Below, piece after piece: positions 23,540 through 34,005 of a stretch of DNA of 64,000 nucleotides. A program made the position numbers and the translations under genes. This DNA is from Serilophus lunatus. Taxonomy: Eukaryota; Chordata; Aves; Passeriformes; Eurylaimidae. The stretch's first letter is position 1. Each line of letters begins with the position of its first letter. The notes below the pieces were generated by a model. It saw only the letters and a program-made list of their open reading frames with translations, was not told the origin of the DNA and made no database searches. The stretch covers positions 41,354-105,353 of the forward strand of contig VXBA01005464.1 in assembly GCA_013399895.1 (NCBI GenBank). Reading direction: 5' to 3'.

Positions 23540-24373
23540 GGTGATGCCACCTTGAGGTACACAATGGGTCTCTCCATCTTTTTGCATTGCCCACCACGTG
23601 CATCCCGGTCCTTGGGTGAAGATAATCCCACAAATGGGTTTATCTTTGTTTGGAACAGGGTTTACTCAAACTGGCTTCCCTAGCAGGCCTTTCATATGAG
23701 CCATAGGCACTTGATCACCATCTGCGATGTGGAGGGACTTCACTTGGCCTGGGCCAGCTCTGTTTACAGAACCTCCGGGGTTTACTAGCCATGTAGCTTT
23801 GGCCAAATGCTGTTCCCCATTCCTAAAGGTTCCTCCACCCAAAAAAGAAAAAAAGACTTCAAGGTCTCTTTCAGAAGCCTGTTATACCTTTCAACCTTTC
23901 CAGCAGCTGGAGCAGACTATGGGATATGGAAAACCCAATCAAAACCATGCTCTCTAGCCCAGCTGGTAACCAGGCTGTTCTATAAATGAGTCCCAGTGTC
24001 AGACTCAATTCTGTCAGGCATCCCATGTTGCCACAATACTTGTCTCTCTAGGCCCTGGATAGTACTCCAGGCCGTGGCATGTGGGATAGGGAACGTCTCC
24101 AGACAGCTACTGGTCACTTCCACCATGGTAAGCACATAGTGCTTACCTTGGCGAGTCCATGGTAGTGGTCGCTTCCACCATGGTAAACGCATAGTGCTTA
24201 CCTTGGCGAGTCTGTGGCAAGGTATTGTAGTCTACCTGCCAGGCTTCTCCATAACTATTCTTAGACCATCTCCCACCATACCACAGAGGCTTTCTCCTCT
24301 TTGCCTGCTTGATCTTGGCACATGTCTTACATTTGTGGATCACCCGTGAGATAATGTCTAAGGTGAGATCCAC
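23540..24373 (-). pseudogene. Retroviral integrase, broken
   Basis: Integrase joins viral DNA to host DNA. The upstream open stretch (24373-24143) has the zinc-finger CxxC pair (CKTC, residues 15-18) and the first catalytic Asp in WQVDY (Asp48, codon at 24232). The next stretch (24192-23980) has the second catalytic Asp in ESDTGTH (Asp65, codon at 24000) and then a stop. The catalytic Glu lies in the same frame as the second Asp at codon 23892, 35 residues on, which gives the family's D-35-E spacing. A decayed C-terminal part follows to about 23540. Breaks are a 55-bp frameshifting duplication at 24117-24226, several stops after 23980, and a frame loss just upstream of 24373. The N-terminal HH pair is not seen. 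It is not functional. Confidence 0.88.
24117..24226 (-). repeat. 55-bp tandem duplication within integrase
   Basis: Two copies, 24117-24171 and 24172-24226, both start CTTCCACCATGGTAA and share TAGTGCTTACCTTGGCGAGT. They differ by a few substitutions (for example GCAC/ACGC and CCATGG/CTGTGG). The duplicated peptide TRQGKHY..TMVE appears once in each of two reading frames. The 55-bp length is not a multiple of 3 and accounts for the frame change. Confidence 0.92.
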
Positions 24374-24388
24374 CCCTCAGTCACATGC

Positions 24389-24408
24389 CCATTTCCTAAC
24401 CCATAACA
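24389..24408 (-). mobile_element. Stub of the 5' LTR
   Basis: ATTTCCTAACCCATAACA (24391-24408) matches the outer end of the 3' LTR (ATTTCCAAACCCATAACA, ending 23301) at 17 of 18 bases. It is followed by the second CAGTG. Everything between this stub and integrase has been deleted. Confidence 0.85.
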
Positions 24409-24413
24409 CAGTG
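24409..24413. repeat. Target-site duplication CAGTG (right)
   Basis: Exact match to 22143-22147. It marks the pre-integration site. Confidence 0.88.
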
Positions 24414-26244
24414 AGATTCTTAAATCAAAAAGAAACTTGTGGGCATATATATGTATCTCTGTCTTCAATCTAATTACTATGGAGACTAAATTGACATGTG
24501 AATAGAAAGAATGTAAAGATAAGAATGACAGGGTTTGTTGGAGCAAACTGTCAATTGTTCCTGGCTTACAGGGTAGAAACTTGTTCAAATGCGGAAATCA
24601 GTTTAATAGAGGAAATGTAATAGATACTAATATAGTGCATGAATTGAGAGGAAGAAGCTGAAACTAAGATAAAGAAAATCACATATTGTAAGACCTTGAA
24701 GACAGATTTGGGGTTCTGATGTAAATACATGTGCAATCAAATGATGAAATTCATTTATTTATCTAAATAGAAGCAGTACAAGGATAAAAGTGAAAACAGT
24801 AATAGTAAGGTTAAAAAAAAATAATAAAAAAGAGATTCTTCGTGGAATAAAGTAGGTAATATGCAAAAACACATGTTCATCTATACATCCCAGTGAGAAA
24901 TACCTACAAAGGTCACAGCTTCTCAGACTTTTGCTCATTCTGGTATTGTTAATGCATTCCACCACTTTCTCTTCATCCTTCCAAAACTTTTAAGCCCACT
25001 CATTCCCTTCTTGGGAAAGGAGTACATTTATATTTTTGCTACTTATTATTTGAAGTTTCTGTCATGTGAAAGGGGAGGTTTTCCCAAGCCCTTTGTGTTT
25101 GATTTGTCTGCCATTGTCCCAGGATAGCTAAGACCCTTGTGCCCTGCCAGTCTGTCAGCCTACTGTTATGAGCACCCTTCACTGAACAGTTATGCTGGAT
25201 CGGAGGGCAGTTTGACTAGTGCTTTCAGGGTCACATGCAAAGAGAAAAGAACCCTTCCTGGGTCTCCACGTTTGATTGTCGATGTCCAAGGAAAGACCCA
25301 GGAACACATGCCAACAGCATAAGAGAGACCCCCCTCCAGGGCCACTGGAGCAGAGTATGTTACATGCTGGTGGCAACTGCCCCTGCCCTTGAAGGACTCA
25401 TACTTAACTGTTTACAGAATAATACTATTAATATAATAGGAAATTGTGGCAGGTTAAGGTTTGAAGATTGGCAATGATAGTATCTGGCTGCAAAAAAGGA
25501 GACAAAGTAATGTACAAACAAGTTCCAATCCCTAACAAAAGTCTGCTCGACAAAATTATTCAGTGTACATAGAGTATGTTTCTTATTCTTTTGGGGTCCA
25601 TATGTGGGAGAAGGCAGGTTTAACCCATCAACTGATCCCAGAAGTTATGATGAACTCTTCTCTATCTTCTCCCCATTTTTAACTTTTATACTAATCTTTA
25701 TATTTAGGTGGAGCTTGAATGACTCCAGTGATACATCATATTTAGTGGGAGGTGGTTGTATCTTGGAGGTGGGCAATATCAGTATTACATTTGAGGTAAC
25801 ATTTGGGGAAGGAGAGTGGCATCTGTGGTCTCACCACAGTTGCCGGATCAAAAGGAAGAAGATTTCTTTTTCCTCTCTTGGTTGACAGCTGCTATGTGGC
25901 CTACAAGTTACCACTGATTTCCCCTTCTTGCAAGGATTTCAACAGAATCTGGCTGCTTCCACTCAGTTCCACTCTTTGTTTAGGCCTCGTTAAAATATTC
26001 CCCCTTGTGGGATGGGAAATGGGCATGCATTCTGTCCAGGGAGTAGCAACCTCTTTTTTTCTCTATATTTTTCCATATTGTTATAACTGTCTCTATAACT
26101 TTCCATTCTGCTCCATCCTCCATTTTCATTCACCCCTAACATGTATGTTCACTGCAATTTTTATAACTTTCCAGTTTTCCTTAATTTTACCCATGGTCTT
26201 TTCCTCACAGGTGATCACATCAATAGTTGGCATCTGTTTGCATT
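24414..26244. other. Unassigned DNA
   Basis: The stretch has mixed composition. The part at 25060-26240 is less AT-rich and could be a decayed transposon interior, but I recognise no motif. Open frames of up to 148 codons show no known domain. Confidence 0.4.
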
Positions 26245-26330
26245 TGTGATGGTTTAGCACCACTATATTAACTAGGGGGCGCTCTCAATATGATCCTCTA
26301 CAAAAACATGGGAGAAAGTGGTAATGGGAA
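26245..26330 (-). mobile_element. Possible LTR end fragment
   Basis: TGTGATGGTTTAGCACCAC and a nearby AACTAGGGGGC resemble the outer ends of the LTRs at 13773 and 22148 ('ggtttaggaccac', 'aactagggggcac'). No other LTR part is seen to the right, so this would be a truncated or decayed copy. Confidence 0.45.
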
Positions 26331-28872
26331 TAATGCTATTCTTACCTGCTTATGTGTTCATTAAAGAGGATCTGTGCTGTAAGATCGGAAAAGAAAATTA
26401 CGTTTTTGAGATATTTTTTAAACATATATACCCCTTATATGTGTTATATAGGAAAGGTTCTTTGTTTATTACATATAGAATTAGCTACACTTTTTTAAAG
26501 CATGTAGTAGGTAGTAGCTGAAAGCTGTCTTTAAAATAAATGACTGAACAAAAAAACCCCCACAATCAGTTTCACTAAAATATGTGCATGAAGCTCTACC
26601 AGAAGCAGTTTAAAATGTAAAGTGTAATGCATTTTTTGCAATCGTTACTAGTCCACACTGATGGGGAGAGCGAGAGCCCTGAGGTCTTGAAGGAATCTAA
26701 TGTTTACAGTGTATACCTGTGCAGAGTACTACTGCCAAATCATTATGCCACCTTCAAAAGAAGTCCTAGCTGAGACAGATGTTGGCACAGTGGGTATTGA
26801 GGAAGATAGAGAAAGTCCTGGATGCTGTAAAAGATGAATACTTTACAACTTAAATTATAAGCAAACTACGACAGATTTCACTACAGCTTAGCAAGGCTGA
26901 TGCCAGCCATTGATTTAGTGTTTACACACACCAACTCTCACTAATTCAAAGAAGCAAGGTCATTTTAATTCATTTGGTGGTGTTTGTCTGTTTGTTTGTT
27001 TGTTTTAAAGTAGCAAATGCTCCCAGGAAGTCTGCAAAAATTGTTAAGTATTGTGGTTACGTTTCAGCTGATCTGCCACAATTGGAGGACAGATTTCCTA
27101 ACAGGAGAGGTATTACACAAAATTCCTTTGGAGAAGCCTTGGAAGTAATCAAAAAATTGATAATGAAAAGTGAGGATTTGTCCTTAATTCACTGTGAAAA
27201 TAGATTAGTTCATTCATTCTATTTCCAAAAAAGAAGAAACTAGTAATACTGACAGGTCTCAGGTTTCACTGTATCATTATGTTTTGCTGTCCAAAGTATT
27301 TCTATTCTTATTAAAGCCTCCACTTTCCCCACAGGTATAACATAATAACACATTGGTACATGGAGCATATATATACCTAAAGTATAGCATGAGAATGTGA
27401 GAGAAAGTGTTTAAATGTATTGAATGTGTGCTGGAAGCAAAATTTCTATTTTCCTATTTTATGGCATGAAATCATCAGCAAGGGAAGAAGCAGCACACCA
27501 TAAGTTTGAGCTTTTTAAATGGGATGCTGCACTAAAAGATAACATCCCCTCTCCCTCTTCCTCTCCTTCTCTCTCTCCCTCTCCCTCTCCCTCTCCTTTT
27601 TTTCTTGATTTAACAGAGTTTAGATCTCTTGTTGAGGAGAGCATCTCCCCTAGCAGTAGTACGTAGAGGTGTATTTCATAAAATGTTACAGGAGAGAAGA
27701 AAAGCTATATCTCATGAAAATATGACACCGTGTGCCTCCATAACAATACAGGGGAAAAGAATTGTCAGAGATCCACCACCTGATTCAGGAACTTACCTGT
27801 TTTGGCTGTCAACAGAACACTAGCATAACGGCGTTTTAGCTACATATTTGTTTTATATGAATACAAAAAATCATGTCCCTACAGAAAGGGATCTGAACAA
27901 TCTTTGTAGGATATTTTTTATAATTTATGCATTGAGCATGGCAGATTGTAATGCACAGGATGCTTCTTTTATATTAAGGAAGACCAGAAACAGTAGTTAA
28001 CACAACAATAACATTAATGTTTCATACGGAGAAACTTTTAAGTTTTAAAGAGAGATCTCAAAAGCAGAGTCCACAAAGGCATTTGAGAAAAGGGTTTGAT
28101 AAAATAATCTGTTTAAAAGACGCTCTCAGACAATGTAATTGCTAATAATTTCTAGTTGCCAACCACACTGGTTAAGATTACTGAGACATAGATAAACTTA
28201 ACTCTTCCCAAGGAAGGAAGCATATGGAAATTCCCTGCCCAAAACTCAACTCAGCTCTTCAAACTAATTTAAGAAACTTAAAGCATGGATACTATGGACT
28301 CACATAAACTTAAAAATTGTTGTAAGGGAAATTCTTCATCAGAATTTTGATGGAAACAACTTTAAATTCCATCAATCTCACTGCCACAGGAAAGTCAACA
28401 GTAATTTACCAAGTATGTCAGCAATTTTTCAACTGAAGAGAACAGACCTCTGTGAAATTATCGTTAGTGAATTACATTTTATATTAATCTACAGAACATT
28501 TCTTGAAAAGGATTTTCACAGTATATCTTCTGCCTATCACAAACTTTTCAATTCTAGTCCTGTACAGCAAATCATCTGCCAATTCCTTCAGTATTTTTCA
28601 GCCTTCTAATTTCCCACCATCCTTTCTAATTTCAGTATACATGAAACAGCTTCCTTTGTCGTGTTAACTACATATTTAAGAAATTTATTCTTTATTATTC
28701 AGCTCATTGATGAAGATACCAAGTATTATTAGCCATGTGGAAAATCAAATTTCTTTTTTGACCTCCAACTATCTGATTCTCCTGAATTACCTTTTTTCAA
28801 TACATTTTATAGTTGTTACATGAAAGTCATATTTTTCTTTCTAATGACACAGTGTCAGAATGATTATCAAAC
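26331..28872. other. Mostly unique DNA with small simple repeats
   Basis: Contains (TTTG)n at about 26984-27006 and the pyrimidine tract listed separately. The 26974-27243 open frame (89 codons) starts in the (TTTG)n tract and matches nothing I recognise. Confidence 0.45.
27547..27604 (+). repeat. (CCCTCT)n-like pyrimidine tract
   Basis: CCCTCTCCCTCTTCCTCTCC, then CCCTCT units and a T run. It accounts for the SPSPSP and GEGEGE open frames on the two strands. Confidence 0.9.
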
Positions 28873-29730
28873 GATAGACACCAAGCTGAGTGGTGCAGTT
28901 GACACACCTGAAGGATGGGATGCCACCCAGAGGGACCTGGAAATAATCAAGAAGTAGGGCAATAGAAATCTCGTGAAATTTAAATAAACCAAATGAAAGT
29001 TTGGGGCAACCCCTGCCCCAGCCAATAAAGGCTGCAGTTTGAAGAGATTAAGAGCAGGCCTGCCAAGAAGATTTAGCAGCACTGGTGGACGAGAGGTAGG
29101 ACATGAGCTGACACAGCCCAGGAAAGCCAATTGTATCCTAGGCTGCATCAAAAACAGTGTGGCCAGCATGTCAAGGAAAGTGAATCTGCTGCTGTACTCT
29201 GCTCTGTGGAGACCACACCCCAAGTGCAGCAGTCAGCTCTGAGATCACTAGCACAGGAAGGACATTGACTTGTTAAAACAAATCTAGAGGAGGGCCACCA
29301 AGATGATTAGATGGAGTACCTCTACTACGAGAAAAGGTTAAAGGAGTTGGTATTGTTCAGCCTGGAAAATAGAAGGCTTCTAGGTGACCTAATTGTATCC
29401 TTCCAGTACCTAAAGGGACCCTACAAGAAAGAAGGAGAGAAACTATTTACAAGAGAAAGTAGTGACTGAAAATGGAGGAATGCATTTAAACTGAAATAAG
29501 TATGCTTTGAAGTACATATTGGGAAAACATTCTGTGATGGTAAAGCATTGGAACAGATTACCCAGGGAAGTTGTGGATGTGTGGAAGTGTTCAAACTAGG
29601 TTAGAGGGGACACTGAACAACCTGGTGTAGGTGAAAGTGTCTCTGTCCAAAGCACGCTGGAACTAAATTATCTTTAATGTCCTTTCCAATCCAAACCGTT
29701 CTATAATTCTGTGATTCTATGATTTTATGA
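28873..29730 (+). mobile_element. CR1 LINE, 5'-truncated, complete 3' end
   Basis: Starts in the ORF2 C-terminal region ('gacaccaagctgagtggtgc', 'cagagggacctgg'). It continues through 'gaaagccaattgtatcctag', 'tgctgtactctgctctgtgg', 'gagggccaccaagatgatta', 'ttgttcagcctgga' and 'cagattacccagggaagttg'. It ends with the octamer tail near 29703-29730 (ATTCTGTGATTCTATGATTT). Many indels. The 118-codon minus frame at 28867-29223 is a shadow. Confidence 0.88.
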
Positions 29731-29984
29731 CATGTGACATCCACTGCTTCTATTTAGTCTAGAAGGGCTGACAGTATGTTAATTCAGATTTATTCCAACA
29801 TGTTGTTTGTAAGTAATTCTCAGTTTTCACTAAGTATAACATATTATCTTCTAATTATTTAAATTTTGTCCCAACTTTTTCTGGAAGCAAAAATTAGGTA
29901 GAATAGTGTATAACACTATTGCTGTACTTTGTGAGAAAAAATCATAGAAAAGTAAGTTTTGAATAAATTAAACAATGCTTGCCC

Positions 29985-30149
29985 AGTTTTGAACCTTTTG
30001 GAACAGCAGTAGTGACAGGCCTCCAACTAGACCCTAGGACACTGATTACTACCTTCTGGAATTTGTTGTTCAGCCAGTTCTCAATCCACCTCACTGTCCA
30101 CTTATTTAGTCCAAACTTCCTGGGTTTGCCTATGAAGATGTTGTGAGAC
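29985..30149 (-). mobile_element. Older CR1 LINE, left part (split)
   Basis: Minus-strand CR1 ORF2: 'gtgacaggcctccaactaga', 'gttcagccagttctcaatcc', 'acctcactgtccacttattt', 'gcctatgaagatgttgtgag'. The text stops inside 'gttgtg(g)gagac' and resumes at 31307. Confidence 0.78.
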
Positions 30150-31306
30150 TCACAAGATTATATGTTTGAAAAGACCTCCAAGATCATCAAGTCCATCCTT
30201 TTACTAAATACCATCGTAACAACTTAACAACAGCGTGCCATATGTAGTCATTTCTTGAACACTTCCAGGCATGGTGAGTCCACCACCTTCCTGTACAGTT
30301 TGTCTCAGTGCTTAACCACCCTTTCAGTGAAAATATTCTTCCTGATGTCCAATCTGAAATTCCCCTGGTGTACCTTCAGGCTGTTTTCTCTGGTCCTGTC
30401 ACTACGTGATTAGGAGAGGAGGCCAACTCCCACCTAGCTACAACCTCCTTTAAGGTAGTCGTAGTGAGCCAGAAAGTCTCCGCTGAGCTGCCTTTTCTCC
30501 AGGCTAACCAACCTCAGCTCCCTCAGGCTAAAGAAACTTGCTCATAGAACTTGCTCTCTAAATCTTTCACCATCCTCATTACCCTTCACCACTCACCCCA
30601 GCACTTCAATGTCTCGTCTTTAATGAGCGGCCAAGAACTGAATGCAGGATTTGTGTGGCCAAGTGCAGAGGACTCATACTGCTGGTCACACTGTTGCTGA
30701 TACAGGCCAGGATGTTGTTTATCTTCTTGGCCACTTGGCCAGTCTGCTGGCTCATGTTCAGCTTCTGTCAACCAGCACCATGAGGTCCTCTTCTGGTGGG
30801 CTGCTTTCCAGCCTATCTGCCCTAAGCCTGTAGTACTGCATGGGGAACTGTTGTGGCCAAGGGTAGGAGCTGGGACTTCACCTTATCACCATTGTCCATC
30901 TATCCAGCCTGTCCAGATCCCTCTGTAGAGCTTTTCTACACTGCAGCAGGTCAACAATCCTGCCCAATTAATGTCCCTTGCTAAGGGATCACTCAATCCC
31001 CTCATGCAGATCACTAAGATACTAAACAGGACTGGCCCCAGTGCTGAGCCCTGGGGAGCACCACTGGTCAGAGGCTGCCATCTGGATGTAACTCTGTTCA
31101 CCAGGACTCTATGGGCCTGAGCATCCAGTCAGTTTATAAACCAGAGAAGAATGAACCTGTCCAAGCAATGAGTTGCCAGCTTCAGGTTTTACTGCAGTCC
31201 ATGTAGGTTACATCCACAACTTTTCCCTCATCCATTAAGCAGATTACCTGGTCATTAGGGAAGATCCAGCTTGTCAAGTAAGGAAATCATGTTGGCCAAG
31301 CATAGA
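30150..31306 (-). mobile_element. Younger CR1 LINE nested in the older CR1
   Basis: On + it begins with the 3' end of CR1 ('tgaaaagacctccaagatca', 'cagtgcttaaccaccc', 'cttcctgatgtccaatctg'). It runs back through 'ttttctccaggctaacca' and 'gatacaggccaggatgttgt' into reverse-transcriptase-region text ('ggactggccccagtgctgag', 'ccctggggagcaccactggt', 'ttttccctcatccattaagc'). A minus-strand open frame over 30886-31101 keeps SGAPQGSALGPVLFSIL, the conserved PQG motif. GAGAC flanks it at 30145-30149 and 31307-31311. It is 5'-truncated, with frame breaks. Confidence 0.82.
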
Positions 31307-31440
31307 GAGACAGTGTTGAAAATCTTGATGAAATCACGGGAGACAGTATCCACCATTAACACTATCTCGGTCATTAACAGAAGGACTACATAGGCACTAA
31401 AAAGGCTAGTACAGGTCCTGCTACCAATCACTAAGAAATG
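31307..31440 (-). mobile_element. Older CR1 LINE, right part (split)
   Basis: Continuation of the 29985-30149 copy: 'gagacagtgttgaaaatctt', 'tgatgaaatcacgggagac'. These are the bases expected after 'gatgttgtg'. The text fades out near 31440. Confidence 0.65.
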
Positions 31441-32535
31441 TGTCTTAGCAGTTCTAATTACACTTATAAATCTTTCTTCTGTAATAGTATTCTTGATTTT
31501 TCTCTGTAAAGTCACATCTTACAATTTGGAAAAACAGTAATTCTTTGATTATATGGTTATAGTTTCATTTTAGTTAGGAATATATTTTTGGCTTTGTGTA
31601 GAAATTATGGTTCTTAGGGCTACAAACTGAAAGGTGTAGTCCAACAAATTAATGTTGAATGCAGATAGCAAGCTGTGATTTTAAACTGTTGAGAAAGTGG
31701 TTTTTTGTGTTTTATGTGAGAAGACTTCTGCAAAAACCTATTTTGAGCAGCAGGCTATGGTAATCAAAGACCAAGATTGCTGGTAAAATGCATATGCTCA
31801 TATATTACTTTTTTATTGATTAACATATTTAAACCTTCCCAGTTCTGCTTCTATGAATATATTTATAGAATAATTTCTTCTTATTAAGATTAATCACAGA
31901 TATCACATTTTAAATACTGGCATTTCAGATTTTATCCTTATGCTATGATGCTTACACTCCTCGTTGATATAACTGTACTGGAGGCATCACTATGCTGGCA
32001 AAAGCAGATTTTGGTCAGAAGGAATGGATTAATATCACTCCATAAATACCTGATAGGTCATATGAGACATGAAAAATAGCTTAGGACAGATCATGATCTG
32101 TTTAAGAAACTCTGTCTATACATCAAATTTTAGAATTCTTATGTTTAAATGTTAATGTTAAATTTTACAAAGAATAATACTATGTAACAACTGGTAGAGA
32201 GATAATAATCTTTTACAGTAACTTGCAGCCCTATATCCTGCATCTTTCCTTTGCACTTTGTAGCAGCAACAGACAATAACAGAGAAAATATTTCTTCGTT
32301 AGTACATTCTGCAACTTAACATTTATGAATGCTACTTAAAGCTAAGGTTGCCAATGTGACACCTACGGGATGGAGAGAATTACAGAAATGAAACTAAGCA
32401 ATCTAATTAGCCCTTCATCTCAATAAAGCTCCTGTGAAATATGGAACCCTATTCTCATTTAATAGACTTCCACTGAACCTCTCAGAAACATGCATTAGTT
32501 GTAAAGTAAAGTATTGTGAAAAAATCTATTAAAAA
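31441..32535. other. Unassigned AT-rich DNA
   Basis: No repeat family, gene or array recognised. Confidence 0.45.
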
Positions 32536-32707
32536 ATCACAGAATCCTTGGGATTGGAAGAGAGCTCTTGGGATCATCTAATCCAACACCTCTGCTAAAG
32601 CCTGTTTACCTACAGCAGACTCCACAGGATAACATCTAAGTGGGTTATGAATATCTTGAACAGAAGGAAACTCCATATCTCTGAGCAGCCTGTTTCAGTG
32701 CTTAATT

Positions 32708-32744
<37 letters not shown>

Positions 32745-33365
32745 AATTTCTCCTCATATTCAGGTGAAAATTCTTATGCTTTGGTTTGTGCCTGTTCCCA
32801 CTTGTCCTGTCTCTGGGCACCACTGAAGAGAGTCTGTTCCCATCCTCTTGGCACCTGCCCTTAGGATATTGGACAGGATCTCCTCTCAGATACCTCTTCT
32901 CCAGGCTCAACAAGCCCACCTGCCTCACACTTCTCTCTTAAGAGAGACAGTGCTCTGGTCCCCTTATCATCTTTATAGATGGACCTCTCCAGTAGGTCCT
33001 TGTCTTGAATTGTAGAGCCCAGAACCAGACTGTACTCCAGAGGCCTCACCAGGGCTGAGTAGAGGGGTAGGATTATCTCTCTTGATCTGCTGGCAATGTT
33101 CTTCATAATGCATACCAGGATGCCATTGGCCTTCTTGGCCACAATGGTACACTGCTGGCTCTTTGAGAGCTTGCTGTCCACCAGGACCCCCAGGCCCTTT
33201 TTTACCTCCAGCAGGTAACACCCCTAGCATGTACGGGTGCCTGGCATTTTTCTTACCCAAATGCAGGACCCTGCGATTGCCTTTGTTGAAGTTCATTAGA
33301 TTCCTTTCCACTCAACTCTTCAGCCAGTCCAGGTATCACTGAATGGCACCGTAGCACTCTGGGGA
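32536..33365 (-). mobile_element. CR1 LINE, minus strand, 3' part (split)
   Basis: Starts on + with the reverse-complement tail 'atcacagaatccttgggatt' and 'atctaatccaacacctctgc'. It continues through 'gagcagcctgtttcagtgct', 'ctggtccccttatca' and 'cttcttggccacaatggtac', and reaches 'gtccaggtatcactgaatgg'. An A31 run (32712-32742) is expanded inside it. CR1 text breaks at 'actctgggga' and resumes at 33783. Confidence 0.85.
32712..32742 (+). repeat. A31 homopolymer inside CR1
   Basis: Thirty-one A residues sit where other CR1 copies have a short A run before TTTCTTCCT. This is local slippage expansion, not a CR1 poly(A) tail (CR1 does not end in poly(A)). Confidence 0.9.
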
Positions 33366-33782
33366 TGATGCCTTAAAGGTGTATGCTATGTATTCTGGGG
33401 ATTCACCTTAACTAGGTAACTTGAAAACTAAGGCCCCATAAAGGCCTGGATTCAGATGTTAGGATTCTTCTGTATAGATAAAAGGGTATCAAGACAAAAC
33501 AAGAGCCTAGGCCTTCTGGACCTCCTCAGTAAAAGGGGAGGCCAAGTCCTGCGTGGATACAAGAAATAAGAGACAATCTCATTGGACACTTAAGGGGCTT
33601 GAGAGTGAGATGTACTTTGGCTGGATGATATGAAGAGTGGTAGCTAAGAAGGTTGTAAATATAGACAGATTGTTATTCTTTTTCTCTTTATATCATGGGA
33701 CATTCGGCAGTAAAGCTGTTCTCCCTTCTCTCCTATCTAACCACATATTGTCAATTTTTCTTAACTCATTTTTCAGGCAACA
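33366..33782. mobile_element. 417-bp LTR-like insertion splitting CR1
   Basis: The sequence has TGATGCCTTA at the left and CAGGCAACA at the right, giving TG...CA ends with a short imperfect terminal inverted repeat (TGATGCCT and TGTTGCCT). CR1 text on both sides is contiguous in other copies ('...actctgg' then 'gtatcagccactcc'). A TATA-like TATAGATAAAAG lies near 33474 on +. Flanking duplication is not clear (GGGGA and GAGTA). A small old solo LTR is the best guess; a DNA transposon is an alternative. Confidence 0.6.
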
Positions 33783-34005
33783 GAGTATCAGCCACTCCTT
33801 CCAGTTTTGAATCATCTGCAAACTTTCAGAGGGCATACTTTGTCTCTTCATCCAGATCACTGATGAATAAGCTAAATGAAACTGTATCAAGTGCTGATCC
33901 CCGAGGAACGCTGTTAGCTATGGGCCTCCAACTATACCCAGCAACAACACTTTGAGCTCTGCCATTCAGCCAGTTCTCAATTCACCTCACTGTTCAGTTA
34001 TGAAA
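33783..34005 (-). mobile_element. CR1 LINE, minus strand, continuation
   Basis: 'gtatcagccactccttccag', 'ttttgaatcatctgcaaac', 'cttcatccagatcactgatg' and 'ctgatccccgaggaac' are CR1 ORF2 on the minus strand. It ends near 'caattcacctcactgttcag'. Confidence 0.8.

Larger units (their letters stand above)
22148..24408 (-). mobile_element. Internally deleted endogenous retrovirus
   Basis: This minus-strand provirus is bracketed by an exact 5-bp duplication (CAGTG). In transcriptional order it has a 5' LTR stub of about 20 bp (24408-24389), integrase remnants (about 24373-23540), an AT-rich degenerate spacer (about 23500-23302), and a full 3' LTR (23301-22148). Gag, protease, reverse transcriptase, RNase H and almost all of the 5' LTR are missing. 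No env reading frame is seen between integrase and the 3' LTR, though the decayed spacer makes this weak evidence. A 5-bp duplication and long LTRs would fit an ERVL-like class, but class assignment needs a pol phylogeny. It cannot encode a complete product. Confidence 0.88.

Noticed and set aside
26974..27243. 89-codon frame beginning in a (TTTG)n tract
   Set aside because: The start is within a simple repeat and the rest resembles no known protein; no splice or promoter support.
28867..29223. 118-codon minus-strand frame
   Set aside because: Antisense shadow of a plus-strand CR1 copy.
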